From Thalassotalea sp. 273M-4 (GTDB lineage: Bacteria > Pseudomonadota > Gammaproteobacteria > Enterobacterales > Alteromonadaceae): a stretch of 64,000 nucleotides of DNA. Below, piece by piece: positions 8,178-16,789 of this stretch (position 1 is the stretch's first letter; the number at the start of each line of letters is the position of its first letter). A program made the translations under genes and the position numbers. The notes below the pieces were generated by a model, which worked only from the letters and a program-made list of their open reading frames with translations, was not told where the DNA came from and searched no databases. The stretch covers positions 496,001-560,000 of the forward strand of contig NZ_CP166961.1 of NCBI RefSeq assembly GCF_041410465.1. The letters are read 5' to 3'.

Positions 8178-8405
8178 ATGTCACGTTTTTTTAGACGTCG
8201 TAAGTTCTGTCGCTTTAGCGCAGAAGGCGTAAGCGAAATCGATTACAAAGACATCGCTACGTTAAAAAATTATATCACTGAAAGTGGTAAAATCGTTCCT
8301 AGCCGTATTACAGGTACTTCAGCTAAGTATCAACGTCAACTTGGTCGTGCGATCAAGCGTGCTCGTTACTTATCTTTATTACCATATACTGATTTACACA
8401 AGTAA
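8178..8405 (+). CDS. rpsR: 30S ribosomal protein S18
   Basis: 75 residues. '[15 protein letters not shown]' and '[39 protein letters not shown]' (split here around the conserved core) are canonical for S18. It pairs with S6 on the 30S platform, and the S6:S18 complex is the likely feedback regulator of this operon. AGGAGA lies just upstream of the ATG. Confidence 0.98.
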   Translation: MSRFFRRRKFCRFSAEGVSEIDYKDIATLKNYITESGKIVPSRITGTSAKYQRQLGRAIKRARYLSLLPYTDLHK

Positions 8406-8422
8406 CCTAAGGGGCTATTAAC

Positions 8423-8875
8423 ATGCAAGTAATTCTTCTTGATAAAATTGCCAAGTTAGGCGGTCTAGGTGATCAAGTTACAGTTAAGTCTGGCTATGCT
8501 CGTAACTTCTTATTACCAAAAGGTAAAGCAGTTATCGCATCAAAAGCAAACGTTGAGCACTTTGAAGCTCGTCGTGCTGAGTTAGAAAAGCAATTAGCTG
8601 ACGTTTTAGCTGCTGCTGAAGCTCGTGCTGCTAAATTAACTGAGTTAGCTGAAGTTACTATCGCTTCTAAAGCCGGTGACGAAGGTAAACTATTCGGTTC
8701 TATCGGTACTAAAGACATCGCTGATGCTATCACTGAAGCTGGCGTTGAAGTAGCTAAAGCAGAAGTTCGTCTTCCTTTAGGTACTATCCGTGAAACTGGC
8801 GAATACGAAATCGTTATTCACCTTCACGCAGACGTAGATGCAACCATCAAAGTTGTGGTTATCGCTGAAGCGTAA
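8423..8875 (+). CDS. rplI: 50S ribosomal protein L9
   Basis: 150 residues, full length. The N-terminal domain begins [19 protein letters not shown] with the usual '[13 protein letters not shown]' loop. A long connecting helix (about 42-75) leads to the C-terminal rRNA-binding domain ('[15 protein letters not shown]'). Last gene of the operon, ended by a strong intrinsic terminator. Confidence 0.98.
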   Translation: MQVILLDKIAKLGGLGDQVTVKSGYARNFLLPKGKAVIASKANVEHFEARRAELEKQLADVLAAAEARAAKLTELAEVTIASKAGDEGKLFGSIGTKDIADAITEAGVEVAKAEVRLPLGTIRETGEYEIVIHLHADVDATIKVVVIAEA

Positions 8876-8894
8876 TCTCGCCTTTATTGGTCAT

Positions 8895-8925
8895 AAAAAA
8901 CCTGCTTATTAGCAGGTTTTTTTTT
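8895..8925 (+). terminator. Intrinsic terminator after rplI
   Basis: AAACCTGCT (8898-8906) pairs with AGCAGGTTT (8911-8919) over a TATT loop, with further A-T pairs and a run of nine T. Confidence 0.92.
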
Positions 8926-9055
8926 GCTTAAATACTCTGGTTTAGTCGCTAGTAAGCTTAGATAACCAAGTATCAAAGCCAATCAATAAAAAGCGCATTC
9001 TTATTTTGGTGCCTTAAAATCATTACAATGCCATAGGGGCGTTAACGGAATAGCC

Positions 9056-10048
9056 TTAAGCGAGGTTAAAATTAGGCACTGGCCATTGCGCTTTATCAAG
9101 TATTCCTCGTTCACAAAGCCCGCCTAAGCCCTGTAAACCACCGGTATGTAACAGCACTACCTTTGAGTTGGGTTTAAAGTAACCTTGTTCCAGTAAAGTC
9201 AAAAACGCCAGTACCATTTTTCCTGAGTACACTGGTTCAAACGGGACATTTGTCTGTAAGGAAAATGCCCTTATTTTTTCGGCCTGCTCAGCTGTAAACT
9301 TACCATACCCGCCGCAATGAAAATCATCGAGGATCTGCCAGTTGGTAAATAACTCGTTATCTTGTAGCAGGGTGTTTACTTCGTCATTCAAGTAGCCTTG
9401 ATGTTTTAACACTGCAATACCTAACAAGTGATGTTGATTGGCATCGGCCTTGACTAGGCCTGCCAAAGTGCCACCGCTACCTACGGGGGTGAGTAGATAA
9501 TCAAAATTGGTTTGTTGATTTAGCTCACTAATAACCTCGCCAACGCCAGGTAACGCGAGTTGATTACTGCCACCCTCAGGTACCAAGTAGCTATTTGGGT
9601 ATTGTTGTAATAATTGTTGTTGATACGATTCTTGCTGGCGTAATTTATAGGTAGCGCGATCAACAAACTTGAGTGTCATTCCCCATTTTCTTGCTTGCGT
9701 TAGGGTAAAGTTAGACTGATATTCTGGCTCTCCGCGAATGATCGCAAGTGTTTTTATCCCGTGTACTTTACCGGCATAGGCTAGGGCGTGAATGTGATTA
9801 GAAAAAGCGCCACCGAAACTGATGATAATCGATTTATTTTGTGCTTTAGCCTCGACTAAATTGTATTTAAGCTTACGCCACTTATTACCTGAAATTATCG
9901 GGTGTATACAGTCGTCTCTTTTTATAATTAACGTTATTTTATGTTTTTTTAGGCAAGGTAAGTCTATGTTTACTATAGGGCTTAGTATTTTTAGTGGAGA
10001 CTCAAGTTTGGGCATAGAAGATTGTTTCGTGCAATGGTTATGCTTCAA
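9056..10048 (-). CDS. PLP-dependent enzyme, ACC deaminase/D-cysteine desulfhydrase family
   Basis: 330 residues, fold type II PLP enzyme. The PLP lysine is K56 in 'SGNKWRKLKYNL', the family signature, followed by 'FGGAFSNHIHALAYAG' (about 78-93), which binds the substrate carboxylate and cofactor. The glycine-rich phosphate cup is 'PVGSGGTLAGL'. Members either open the cyclopropane ring of ACC or, more often in gammaproteobacteria without plant association, desulfurate D-cysteine to pyruvate, H2S and ammonia. I cannot separate these from the residues visible here. The start could also be the internal methionine at residue 12 (MPKLESPL). Divergent from the MSHA locus and not obviously related to it. 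Confidence 0.85.
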   Translation of the reverse strand: MKHNHCTKQSSMPKLESPLKILSPIVNIDLPCLKKHKITLIIKRDDCIHPIISGNKWRKLKYNLVEAKAQNKSIIISFGGAFSNHIHALAYAGKVHGIKTLAIIRGEPEYQSNFTLTQARKWGMTLKFVDRATYKLRQQESYQQQLLQQYPNSYLVPEGGSNQLALPGVGEVISELNQQTNFDYLLTPVGSGGTLAGLVKADANQHHLLGIAVLKHQGYLNDEVNTLLQDNELFTNWQILDDFHCGGYGKFTAEQAEKIRAFSLQTNVPFEPVYSGKMVLAFLTLLEQGYFKPNSKVVLLHTGGLQGLGGLCERGILDKAQWPVPNFNLA

Positions 10049-10184
10049 TATTAATTCAGTTGATTAAAATCACCAATAGCGAATGCGACGCAAGTTTTTG
10101 CAAACCAACCTTTAAGGCGACGTTAAATGCTTTAGGAGGTCATTTTATCGGTTCTATTTTAGACTAAGGCAACAAAGGCTTTTT

Positions 10185-11093
10185 ATGCTTAAGTTTTTTA
10201 CCCGTTTCTTTTCAAATAAGATTAGTGAGCAACATTTCTGCATGGCCGTTGGCAAGGAGAAGATGAGCTTTATTTTGCTCGATAGAGATAAAAATGAGCA
10301 CAGCATAAAGATATGGCGAACCACGGTTATTAAAGACATTTGTAGACGAATTGAAAGCCTGTTTCCAAGAAAAAAAATCCATGGTGATGGGGTCTTGGTA
10401 CTGCCTTCTTCACTTTATTATGCTTTACAGACAGACAAACCGAATGTCCCAGAAGATGAAGTTGCTGCCGCCTTGAAGTGGCAAATCAAAGATATTGTGC
10501 CCATTCCTGTTGAAGATATGGTGGTTGATTATGCTGATTACCCAATCACGGTTGCCGGTAAAGCCAAAGTGAATGTGGTGTGCAGTCAATTATCGGTATT
10601 GAAACAAGTCTATCGTAGTGTGAATAAAACCAAAGCACAGTTAAAGTCCATCATCAGCGAAGAAATTGCTTTTGCTAATTTGCTGGAAATATCCCCAACC
10701 CCGGTATTGTTGGTGTATCAGCCGCTAGGCGATGAAGTATTTTTATTGATTGTACAGGCCGGACAAATATATTTTCAACGTAAACTACGTGGCTTCAGTG
10801 CGATTAGCCAGATGGATGAAACGCAACTTGAAGGCGGTATCTGTGATGCATTAAGCGTCGAATTACAAAAATCGATGGACTACTTTGAACGTCAGCTTAA
10901 ACAGCAATCAATACAATATATACGTGTTTTACTACCCAGTGAGCATGAACCTCTGATCATAGAAAAACTGATGCAAAATACCCTGTTAGATGTGCAATCA
11001 CTAGCAATGCCCGATCCTTATAGTAATAGGGCACATGCTGCAGGCATTGGCGGGATCATTGAACTAACCCTAATGGAGTCTCGTCATGACTAA
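10185..11093 (+). CDS. mshI: MSHA biogenesis protein MshI (PilM-like)
   Basis: 302 residues, an actin-like ATPase-fold protein of the PilM/MshI family. It forms the cytoplasmic part of the inner-membrane alignment complex of the mannose-sensitive haemagglutinin type IV pilus. The segment 'PEDEVAAALKWQIKDIVPIPVEDMVVDY' (about 88-115) is the typical family signature. No membrane segment is visible. It is the first gene of the locus and overlaps the following pilN-like gene by 8 nt, which implies coupled translation. Confidence 0.9.
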   Translation: MLKFFTRFFSNKISEQHFCMAVGKEKMSFILLDRDKNEHSIKIWRTTVIKDICRRIESLFPRKKIHGDGVLVLPSSLYYALQTDKPNVPEDEVAAALKWQIKDIVPIPVEDMVVDYADYPITVAGKAKVNVVCSQLSVLKQVYRSVNKTKAQLKSIISEEIAFANLLEISPTPVLLVYQPLGDEVFLLIVQAGQIYFQRKLRGFSAISQMDETQLEGGICDALSVELQKSMDYFERQLKQQSIQYIRVLLPSEHEPLIIEKLMQNTLLDVQSLAMPDPYSNRAHAAGIGGIIELTLMESRHD

Positions 11094-11694
11094 GCTTAGG
11101 GTCAATTTATTAGTGGCCGAATTGGTCGAAACCCAAAGTTGGCTGAGCTTAAAAAATGTTGTACTGACTTGGCTCGCAGTGTTTGCAATGTTATTGCTGG
11201 GGCATCTTTGGCTAGAACAACAACTTGCTCTTAAACTCGAAGAATATCAGGAGTTAACCGTTAGCAAAGGCGACTTAGAACACCAAATTCAGCAAGCGCA
11301 AAATCAGCTTGATCAGGCAGCCGGTTCTGAGGCTGAAATCGAATTACTAAACATTCTTAAAAGTCAGGTGAAAACTAAAACCCGCTTTTATCAACAATTA
11401 GAACTTCAACTGCAAAAAACACAACAAGGTTTTTCTAAGGTGATGAATGAACTCGCGAATTTTCATCATCCAGAAATCAGTTTATCGACTATTCGGGTTA
11501 ATAATTTGAATATTGAACTTATCGGTGAAGCGAAAGAGGCGAATTCGGTACCACTGTGGCTTTCGGGATTCGAGCAGTCTGATTATATGAAAAAGCAGCG
11601 TTTTCAACATTTTACGTTAGTTGAAAATGAGCAAGGGCAAACTCAATTTAAAGTCAGTTCTGATCCTGGCCAAGGTGAGGTTGACGATGAATGA
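11086..11694 (+). CDS. PilN-like MSHA biogenesis protein
   Basis: 202 residues with one membrane segment (about 24-45) after a short cytoplasmic N-terminus containing 'LRVNLL', the motif by which PilN proteins dock to PilM. A periplasmic coiled coil (50-115) and a small ferredoxin-like domain follow. It is the inner-membrane partner between MshI and MshJ, sometimes called MshI2. It overlaps both neighbours by 8 nt. Confidence 0.85.
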   Translation: MTKLRVNLLVAELVETQSWLSLKNVVLTWLAVFAMLLLGHLWLEQQLALKLEEYQELTVSKGDLEHQIQQAQNQLDQAAGSEAEIELLNILKSQVKTKTRFYQQLELQLQKTQQGFSKVMNELANFHHPEISLSTIRVNNLNIELIGEAKEANSVPLWLSGFEQSDYMKKQRFQHFTLVENEQGQTQFKVSSDPGQGEVDDE

Positions 11695-12346
11695 GTGGTG
11701 GTTATTACAGTCTGAGAGATTCTCCGCTTTGTCTAGAAAAGACAAGTACAGTGTTCTTATCATGGGCATTGCTGTTGTGATTGTATTGTTTTATTTTGTT
11801 AGCTACCAAAGCTTTTTGAGCAAAAAAACATCTGTGCAGGAACAAATCGCATTTCAACAAAGCGACAATGAACAATTACAAGGTGATTTGACCAACGCGC
11901 TTGAGCGCTTAGAACAAAATCCTAACAATCCAGTTAGTCAGCAAATCGAACAACAGCAACGGCAATTAGACAAACTTGATTACCAATTATTGGCCCTCAC
12001 CACAGACTTAATGTCCCCAAAGAATATGCGTAAAGCACTTGTTCAAATACTTGCTCTTAAACCAGGGGTAAAGTTGCTGAGCCTTAATGCTTTACCTGTA
12101 GAACAATTAACCGTTGAGCAGCTTGCACCTGTCGATGCGACTAGCCCTATTTTGTATCGGCACAGTTTAGATATCACGTTAGAGGGACGTTATTTCCAAT
12201 TGAGAGACTATCTTGAAATGGTTGAAGGTTTACCATGGCGTTTACAATGGCAAAATTTTGAATATCAGGTAATAGCTTATCCAAAGGCAAAACTGCAATT
12301 AAGGTTGTATAGTTTAAGTTCAAATAAGGAGTTTATCGGTGTATAA
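11687..12346 (+). CDS. mshJ: MSHA biogenesis protein MshJ (PilO-like)
   Basis: 219 residues from the ATG at 11687 (M-N-E-W-W). An upstream ATG at 11621 would overlap the previous gene by 74 nt, whereas 11687 gives the same 8-nt overlap seen at the neighbouring junctions. It has one membrane segment (about 22-40), a coiled coil (45-110) and a PilO-type alpha/beta C-terminal domain. It assembles with the PilN-like protein in the inner membrane to link the secretin to the motor. Confidence 0.85.
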   Translation: MNEWWLLQSERFSALSRKDKYSVLIMGIAVVIVLFYFVSYQSFLSKKTSVQEQIAFQQSDNEQLQGDLTNALERLEQNPNNPVSQQIEQQQRQLDKLDYQLLALTTDLMSPKNMRKALVQILALKPGVKLLSLNALPVEQLTVEQLAPVDATSPILYRHSLDITLEGRYFQLRDYLEMVEGLPWRLQWQNFEYQVIAYPKAKLQLRLYSLSSNKEFIGV

Positions 12347-12644
12347 GTCTTTGATGATGCTATTGTTAACTGTATATGTTGGGGGTGTTGAGGCTCAGTC
12401 TGATCCTACTCGCCCTTTAAATAAATCGTTGGCGACTGAGCAGACTCAAGGCTTATCTATTTCATTAACATCGATTATCGGATCAGCGCCGAAGCGCACA
12501 GCAATCATTAATGAAAAAATGTTAAAGCAAGGCGATAAGCTTGGGCGTTTTACCGTACAGTCTATTAGTCGTAATAAAGTTGTTCTGGCAGACGGTCAAA
12601 AAACCGTTGAATTGTCGTTATTCTCAACCAAGGTGATTAATTAG
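12339..12644 (+). CDS. mshK: MSHA biogenesis protein MshK (PilP-like)
   Basis: 101 residues, GTG start at 12339 overlapping mshJ by 8 nt. It has an N-terminal signal peptide (cleavage near residue 20) and then 'DPTRPL', the typical start of mature PilP/GspC-like periplasmic proteins. The remaining beta-rich domain ('SIIGSAPKRTAIINEKML', 'VQSISRNKVVLADGQKTVEL') resembles the homology-region fold that contacts the secretin. It probably connects MshJ and its partner to MshL. Confidence 0.85.
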   Translation: MYKSLMMLLLTVYVGGVEAQSDPTRPLNKSLATEQTQGLSISLTSIIGSAPKRTAIINEKMLKQGDKLGRFTVQSISRNKVVLADGQKTVELSLFSTKVIN

Positions 12645-14365
12645 TGAAAATGTTAAAACGGTTTTTATCTCATAGTTTTGTTTTATGCTTTTCAATCACC
12701 CTTGTCGCTTGTCAATCGGCAGGCCCCACATCGTCACAGCCATCGCAACAGCGCGCTAATGCCACCCCGTTGCCAGCGCAACAAAACGACAAAGCAACAA
12801 CCGATCGTGCATTGGCAAGTGAATATGACCCACAAAGGAGAGCAATTAAAAGAAACTCACTAAAGCAAATTCCTTTGTCGGTGCGCCAAGATACCATCAT
12901 AAATGGTTTCTCAGATGCCCGAGATATACTTTTGCTGGAAAAACGTATGGACGTTTTGGCCAATAATACGCCTGCGAGCAGTTTTTTTTCCGCCCTTGTA
13001 CGCGAAAGTGGCTATTCTGTCGCTCTGCATCCGGATGTGAGTGGCAATATTACGTTGGATTTAAACGAAGTCACATTAAATGAAACATTGGAAATCGTTC
13101 AAGATTTATATGGTTATGATATTCGACGTGACAGTGGGGTGATTCAAGTATATCCAGCGGGTATGCGAACCCAAACGATTGAGCTCGACTATTTATATTT
13201 AAAGCGCTCTGGTTTATCCAGTACTCGAGTTAACTCTAGTGGGGTCGCTGATAATGATGAAAACAACATCAATTCAGGGCGCGCCAATTTAATCGGTTCA
13301 TACCCTGAGAATACGCGCTATAGTGGTTCTAGTCACGGCGATAACTCTCGCTCTGGAACCAACATTTACACGGAAAATGTTTCCGATTATTGGGTGGAAT
13401 TGCAGTCTACGTTGCAAACATTAATCGGTACCGAAGATGGTCGAACGGTTATTGTTGCGCCCCAAGCGGGTTTAATTACCGTAAAAGCTTTGCCTAATGA
13501 AATCAGAGCGATAGAGGACTTTTTGAAAAAGTCTCAAGAAAAATTGCGCCGCCAAGTGATTATTGAAGCGAAAATTTTAGAGGTCACCTTAAATGACGAT
13601 TATCAGCAAGGTATTTCTTGGTCGGCGTTAGGGGATGTCGGCAGTGGTAGTATTGGGTTTGATACCGCCGGGGATATTGCTGGAAATGCTATTAGTACGG
13701 TAATTGGCGGGGCGACTAGCTTAACCCTTTCCGGCACAGATTTTTCGGGATTAATTAATCTACTGTCGACCCAAGGTAAAGTTCAAGTGTTATCAAGCCC
13801 AAGAGTCACCGCAACAAACAATCAAAAAGCCGTTATTAAAGTGGGTGAAGATGAATACTTTGTTACCCAAATTTCCACCACCACGATCACCGGAACCGCA
13901 ACCACAGTGACCCCGGAAATTGATTTGACGCCTTTCTTTTCAGGTATCTCCTTGGATGTCACCCCGCAAATTAATGGCAATGGAGAGGTGATCTTGCATG
14001 TCCATCCCTCGGTAACCGTCACCTCTGAACAACTAAAGAATTTAAGCTTTAGCCAAGAAGACATTGTCTTGCCTTTAGCCCGCTCTAGAGTGCGAGAGTC
14101 AGATACCATTGTAAAAGCCAAATCTGGCGAAGTAATTGTCCTTGGTGGGCTTATTGAATCGACCAAATCAGAGCTGGTCTCAAAAGTTCCTTTGCTTGGT
14201 GATATTCCATTTGTTGGTGAGTTATTTACCAATCGCGAAGAAATGACGGAGAAAAAAGAGTTGGTGATCCTTCTTAAACCTATCGTTATTGGTAAGGATA
14301 CATGGAAGGATCAAATTAAAGATGCGCGCGCTTTATTGCAGCAATGGTTTGGTGAGGTCAATTAG
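12644..14365 (+). CDS. mshL: MSHA outer-membrane secretin MshL
   Basis: 573 residues. It has a lipoprotein signal with lipobox 'LVAC' (Cys23), a linker rich in Q/T/S, N-domains (about 90-300), and a C-terminal secretin domain (about 300-555) with 'VQVLSSPRVTATNNQKAVIKVG' and 'VPLLGDIPFVGELF', both classic secretin motifs. It forms the outer-membrane channel for the MSHA pilus. GTG at 12644 overlaps the mshK stop by one base; an in-frame ATG at 12650 is an alternative. mshM, which usually follows, is absent. Confidence 0.95.
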   Translation: MKMLKRFLSHSFVLCFSITLVACQSAGPTSSQPSQQRANATPLPAQQNDKATTDRALASEYDPQRRAIKRNSLKQIPLSVRQDTIINGFSDARDILLLEKRMDVLANNTPASSFFSALVRESGYSVALHPDVSGNITLDLNEVTLNETLEIVQDLYGYDIRRDSGVIQVYPAGMRTQTIELDYLYLKRSGLSSTRVNSSGVADNDENNINSGRANLIGSYPENTRYSGSSHGDNSRSGTNIYTENVSDYWVELQSTLQTLIGTEDGRTVIVAPQAGLITVKALPNEIRAIEDFLKKSQEKLRRQVIIEAKILEVTLNDDYQQGISWSALGDVGSGSIGFDTAGDIAGNAISTVIGGATSLTLSGTDFSGLINLLSTQGKVQVLSSPRVTATNNQKAVIKVGEDEYFVTQISTTTITGTATTVTPEIDLTPFFSGISLDVTPQINGNGEVILHVHPSVTVTSEQLKNLSFSQEDIVLPLARSRVRESDTIVKAKSGEVIVLGGLIESTKSELVSKVPLLGDIPFVGELFTNREEMTEKKELVILLKPIVIGKDTWKDQIKDARALLQQWFGEVN

Positions 14366-14366
14366 G

Positions 14367-15071
14367 ATGGAGACATCTTTGAAACTGAGCCTGATAACTT
14401 TGGCGCTGTTGGGGGGGACCGGAGCATTAGCAAGTGCTAGTCAATCAGATACACAGCATATGCCACCAGTTGGCAAGGCTGCGATTATCGAAGTTGAATT
14501 GACTGCACAGCAATTAGCCAATAAAAAAGTAGCACAAGCAATAAAGGCCCTTAACAACAACGATGCCCCACTGGCTGAGCACCTATTTGAAGAAGCCCTT
14601 ATTTTATCGCCAAATCAGGTGAATGCTCGCAAGCAACTCGCCGCTCTATGGTTTGGCAAGGATGCGGTAGAGTCTGCGGTAAATCTATTGAAGCAAGGTT
14701 TAATCCTGCGACCACACAATCAAGAATTTCGCTTAATGTTGGCAAGGATTCTAACAAAAGTTCAGCAACCGAATCAGGCCTTTAATCTATTGCTATCTTC
14801 GCCCCATAACGACAATAGTGAATATCTTCAAGCTCTTGCCCACTTAGCGGTTGAAACCGAACATTACGTGGATGCGATTTACAGTTATAAAAAATTACTC
14901 CAGTTAAAACCAAGACAAAGTCAATGGTGGTTAGGGTTGGCAATCGCTCTAGATAAAAATGGCCAGCTTGATGAGGCTAGAATGGCCTATCAATCGGCCA
15001 TAGATAATGGCAAGTTGTCGATTGGTTCAAGCCAATTTGTGCAGCAAAGGCTCAGCGATTTAGAGGACTAG
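14367..15071 (+). CDS. mshN: MSHA biogenesis protein MshN, short form
   Basis: 234 residues from the ATG at 14367, one base after the mshL stop and preceded by TAGG; an upstream in-frame start at 14289 lies inside mshL. It begins with a hydrophobic signal or anchor (about 6-22) and continues into tetratricopeptide repeats (about 50-230) that match the C-terminal half of Vibrio MshN from memory. The cytoplasmic N-terminus of Vibrio MshN is missing, so this protein is well short of the usual length of nearly 400. It may have become purely periplasmic. Confidence 0.85.
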   Translation: METSLKLSLITLALLGGTGALASASQSDTQHMPPVGKAAIIEVELTAQQLANKKVAQAIKALNNNDAPLAEHLFEEALILSPNQVNARKQLAALWFGKDAVESAVNLLKQGLILRPHNQEFRLMLARILTKVQQPNQAFNLLLSSPHNDNSEYLQALAHLAVETEHYVDAIYSYKKLLQLKPRQSQWWLGLAIALDKNGQLDEARMAYQSAIDNGKLSIGSSQFVQQRLSDLED

Positions 15072-15072
15072 A

Positions 15073-16782
15073 GTGGCGTATAGAAAATTAAAATTACGAT
15101 TAGGAGAGTTGCTTGTCAGTGAGAATATCATCACTGAAGAGCAGCTTGAACATGCCTTGCAGATGCAAAATAATACCTATCGTAAGCTTGGCGATTGCCT
15201 TATTGATTTAGGCTATATTACCGAGCGTAAGTTATTGGAGTTTTTAGCCAAACAACTTGACGTTCCGTTCATTGATATTTCTAAGCGTGTTTTTTCACCG
15301 CAATCAACGGCTCTGTTGTCTGAAGTGCATGCCCGTAGACTTCGTGTTTTAATTTTAGAGTTTGATGATGACAACGTGCTCGTAGGCATGAGTGATCCCG
15401 CCGATTTATCTGCATTAGATCAACTGAAAGTGTATTTAGCCCCTAGAGATGTCGAAGTGGCAGCGGTAAGCGAATCGCAACTTTTTAGTGCGCTTGATCA
15501 ACTCTATCGCCGCACCGCAGATATCGCCTCTTTTGCCAGCCAATTAGAGCAAGAACAATTCGAACCCTCAGGGCTAGAGCTTACCGAGCTTGGACTTGAT
15601 GAAAGTGGCGGAGCTACCGTGGTGAAGTTGTTAAAGTCGGTGTTTGAAGATGCTGTTCAAATGCGCGCCTCCGATGTCCATATTGAACCAGAGAAAAGAG
15701 TGTTTCGAATTCGCCAGCGTATCGACGGTTTTTTGCAAGAGAATGTTATTAATCAACCTAAAATCGCCTCGGCCTTGGTACTAAAGCTTAAGTTGATGGC
15801 GAATCTCGACATCTCAGAAAAGCGGCTTCCTCAAGATGGGCGCTTTCACCTATCGATTAAAGGGCAAGAAGTGGATGTTCGTTTATCGACAATGCCGGTT
15901 CAATACGGTGAGTCAGTGGTAATGCGTTTGCTCAATCAAAGCAAGGGGGTTATTTCATTAGATAAAACGGGTTTACCGCTAGATCTTGTCAACCAATTGC
16001 GACTGCAAATATCTCGACCTCACGGCATGGTACTCGTGACGGGGCCTACAGGCAGTGGTAAAACAACCACTTTATATGCCGCTTTAACAGAGCTTAATCA
16101 CCCCGAGAAAAAAATTATTACCGTAGAAGATCCCATTGAATATCGCCTAGAGCGAATCAATCAAGTACAGGTAAATCGGAAAATCGATTTGGATTTTGCC
16201 AGGGTATTACGAAGCGCACTCCGTCAAGACCCCGATATTATTATGATTGGGGAAATGCGTGATTCTGAGACCGTCGATATCGCATTGAGAGCCGCTATAA
16301 CAGGACATATGGTGTTATCAACTTTGCATACAAATGATGCGATTGCCAGTGTGACTCGTTTAATTGATATGGGTGCTATGGGCTATTTAGTCAGCTCGGC
16401 ATTAAGGGCGATTGTGGCGCAAAGACTTATCCGGCGAATATGTGTTTATTGTAAAACTGAACAAGAGGTTGAGCCACAAGAAAAGGTTTGGTTAGAAAAT
16501 TTGGTCAAGTCACCCATAGAGCAAACATTTTATACCGGTTCTGGTTGTCAATCTTGCAATTATACTGGTTATCATGGGCGTATTGGGGTATTTGAGTTGT
16601 TGGAACTTGATGAAGATATGATCGCCGCATTAAAAAAAGAAGATGCAGAAGCATTCAGTGCCGCGGTTAAAGCCAGTAAAAATTATCAGCCTTTAGCTTT
16701 GACGGCATACGATTTAGCACGTAAGGGGCTGGTAACGGTTGCAGAAGTGTTAAGCTTGGCAGAAGCCATGAGTTTCCAATAG
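15073..16782 (+). CDS. mshE: MSHA extension ATPase MshE
   Basis: 569-residue GspE/PilB-type hexameric ATPase that powers pilus extension. The N-terminal MshEN domain carries two copies of the RLGxxL...L...L..Q pattern (first at about residue 9) that binds cyclic di-GMP, so extension is probably c-di-GMP controlled. Walker A GPTGSGKT is at 324-331, followed by the Asp box, Walker B 'DIIMIGEMRD' and the His box 'LSTLHTND'. A CxxC pair ('CVYC', 'CQSC') forms the zinc-binding element near the C-terminus. GTG start two bases after mshN. Confidence 0.96.
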   Translation: MAYRKLKLRLGELLVSENIITEEQLEHALQMQNNTYRKLGDCLIDLGYITERKLLEFLAKQLDVPFIDISKRVFSPQSTALLSEVHARRLRVLILEFDDDNVLVGMSDPADLSALDQLKVYLAPRDVEVAAVSESQLFSALDQLYRRTADIASFASQLEQEQFEPSGLELTELGLDESGGATVVKLLKSVFEDAVQMRASDVHIEPEKRVFRIRQRIDGFLQENVINQPKIASALVLKLKLMANLDISEKRLPQDGRFHLSIKGQEVDVRLSTMPVQYGESVVMRLLNQSKGVISLDKTGLPLDLVNQLRLQISRPHGMVLVTGPTGSGKTTTLYAALTELNHPEKKIITVEDPIEYRLERINQVQVNRKIDLDFARVLRSALRQDPDIIMIGEMRDSETVDIALRAAITGHMVLSTLHTNDAIASVTRLIDMGAMGYLVSSALRAIVAQRLIRRICVYCKTEQEVEPQEKVWLENLVKSPIEQTFYTGSGCQSCNYTGYHGRIGVFELLELDEDMIAALKKEDAEAFSAAVKASKNYQPLALTAYDLARKGLVTVAEVLSLAEAMSFQ

Positions 16783-16789
16783 GGGGTTT

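Noticed and set aside
10081-10110. Possible sigma-54 promoter upstream of mshI (TTTTTGCAA)
   Set aside because: The -12 GC is there but the GG needed ten bases upstream is not.
10134-10139. Perfect AGGAGG upstream of mshI
   Set aside because: No ATG, GTG or TTG lies at a usable distance, and mshI starts 46 bp further on; it seems fortuitous.
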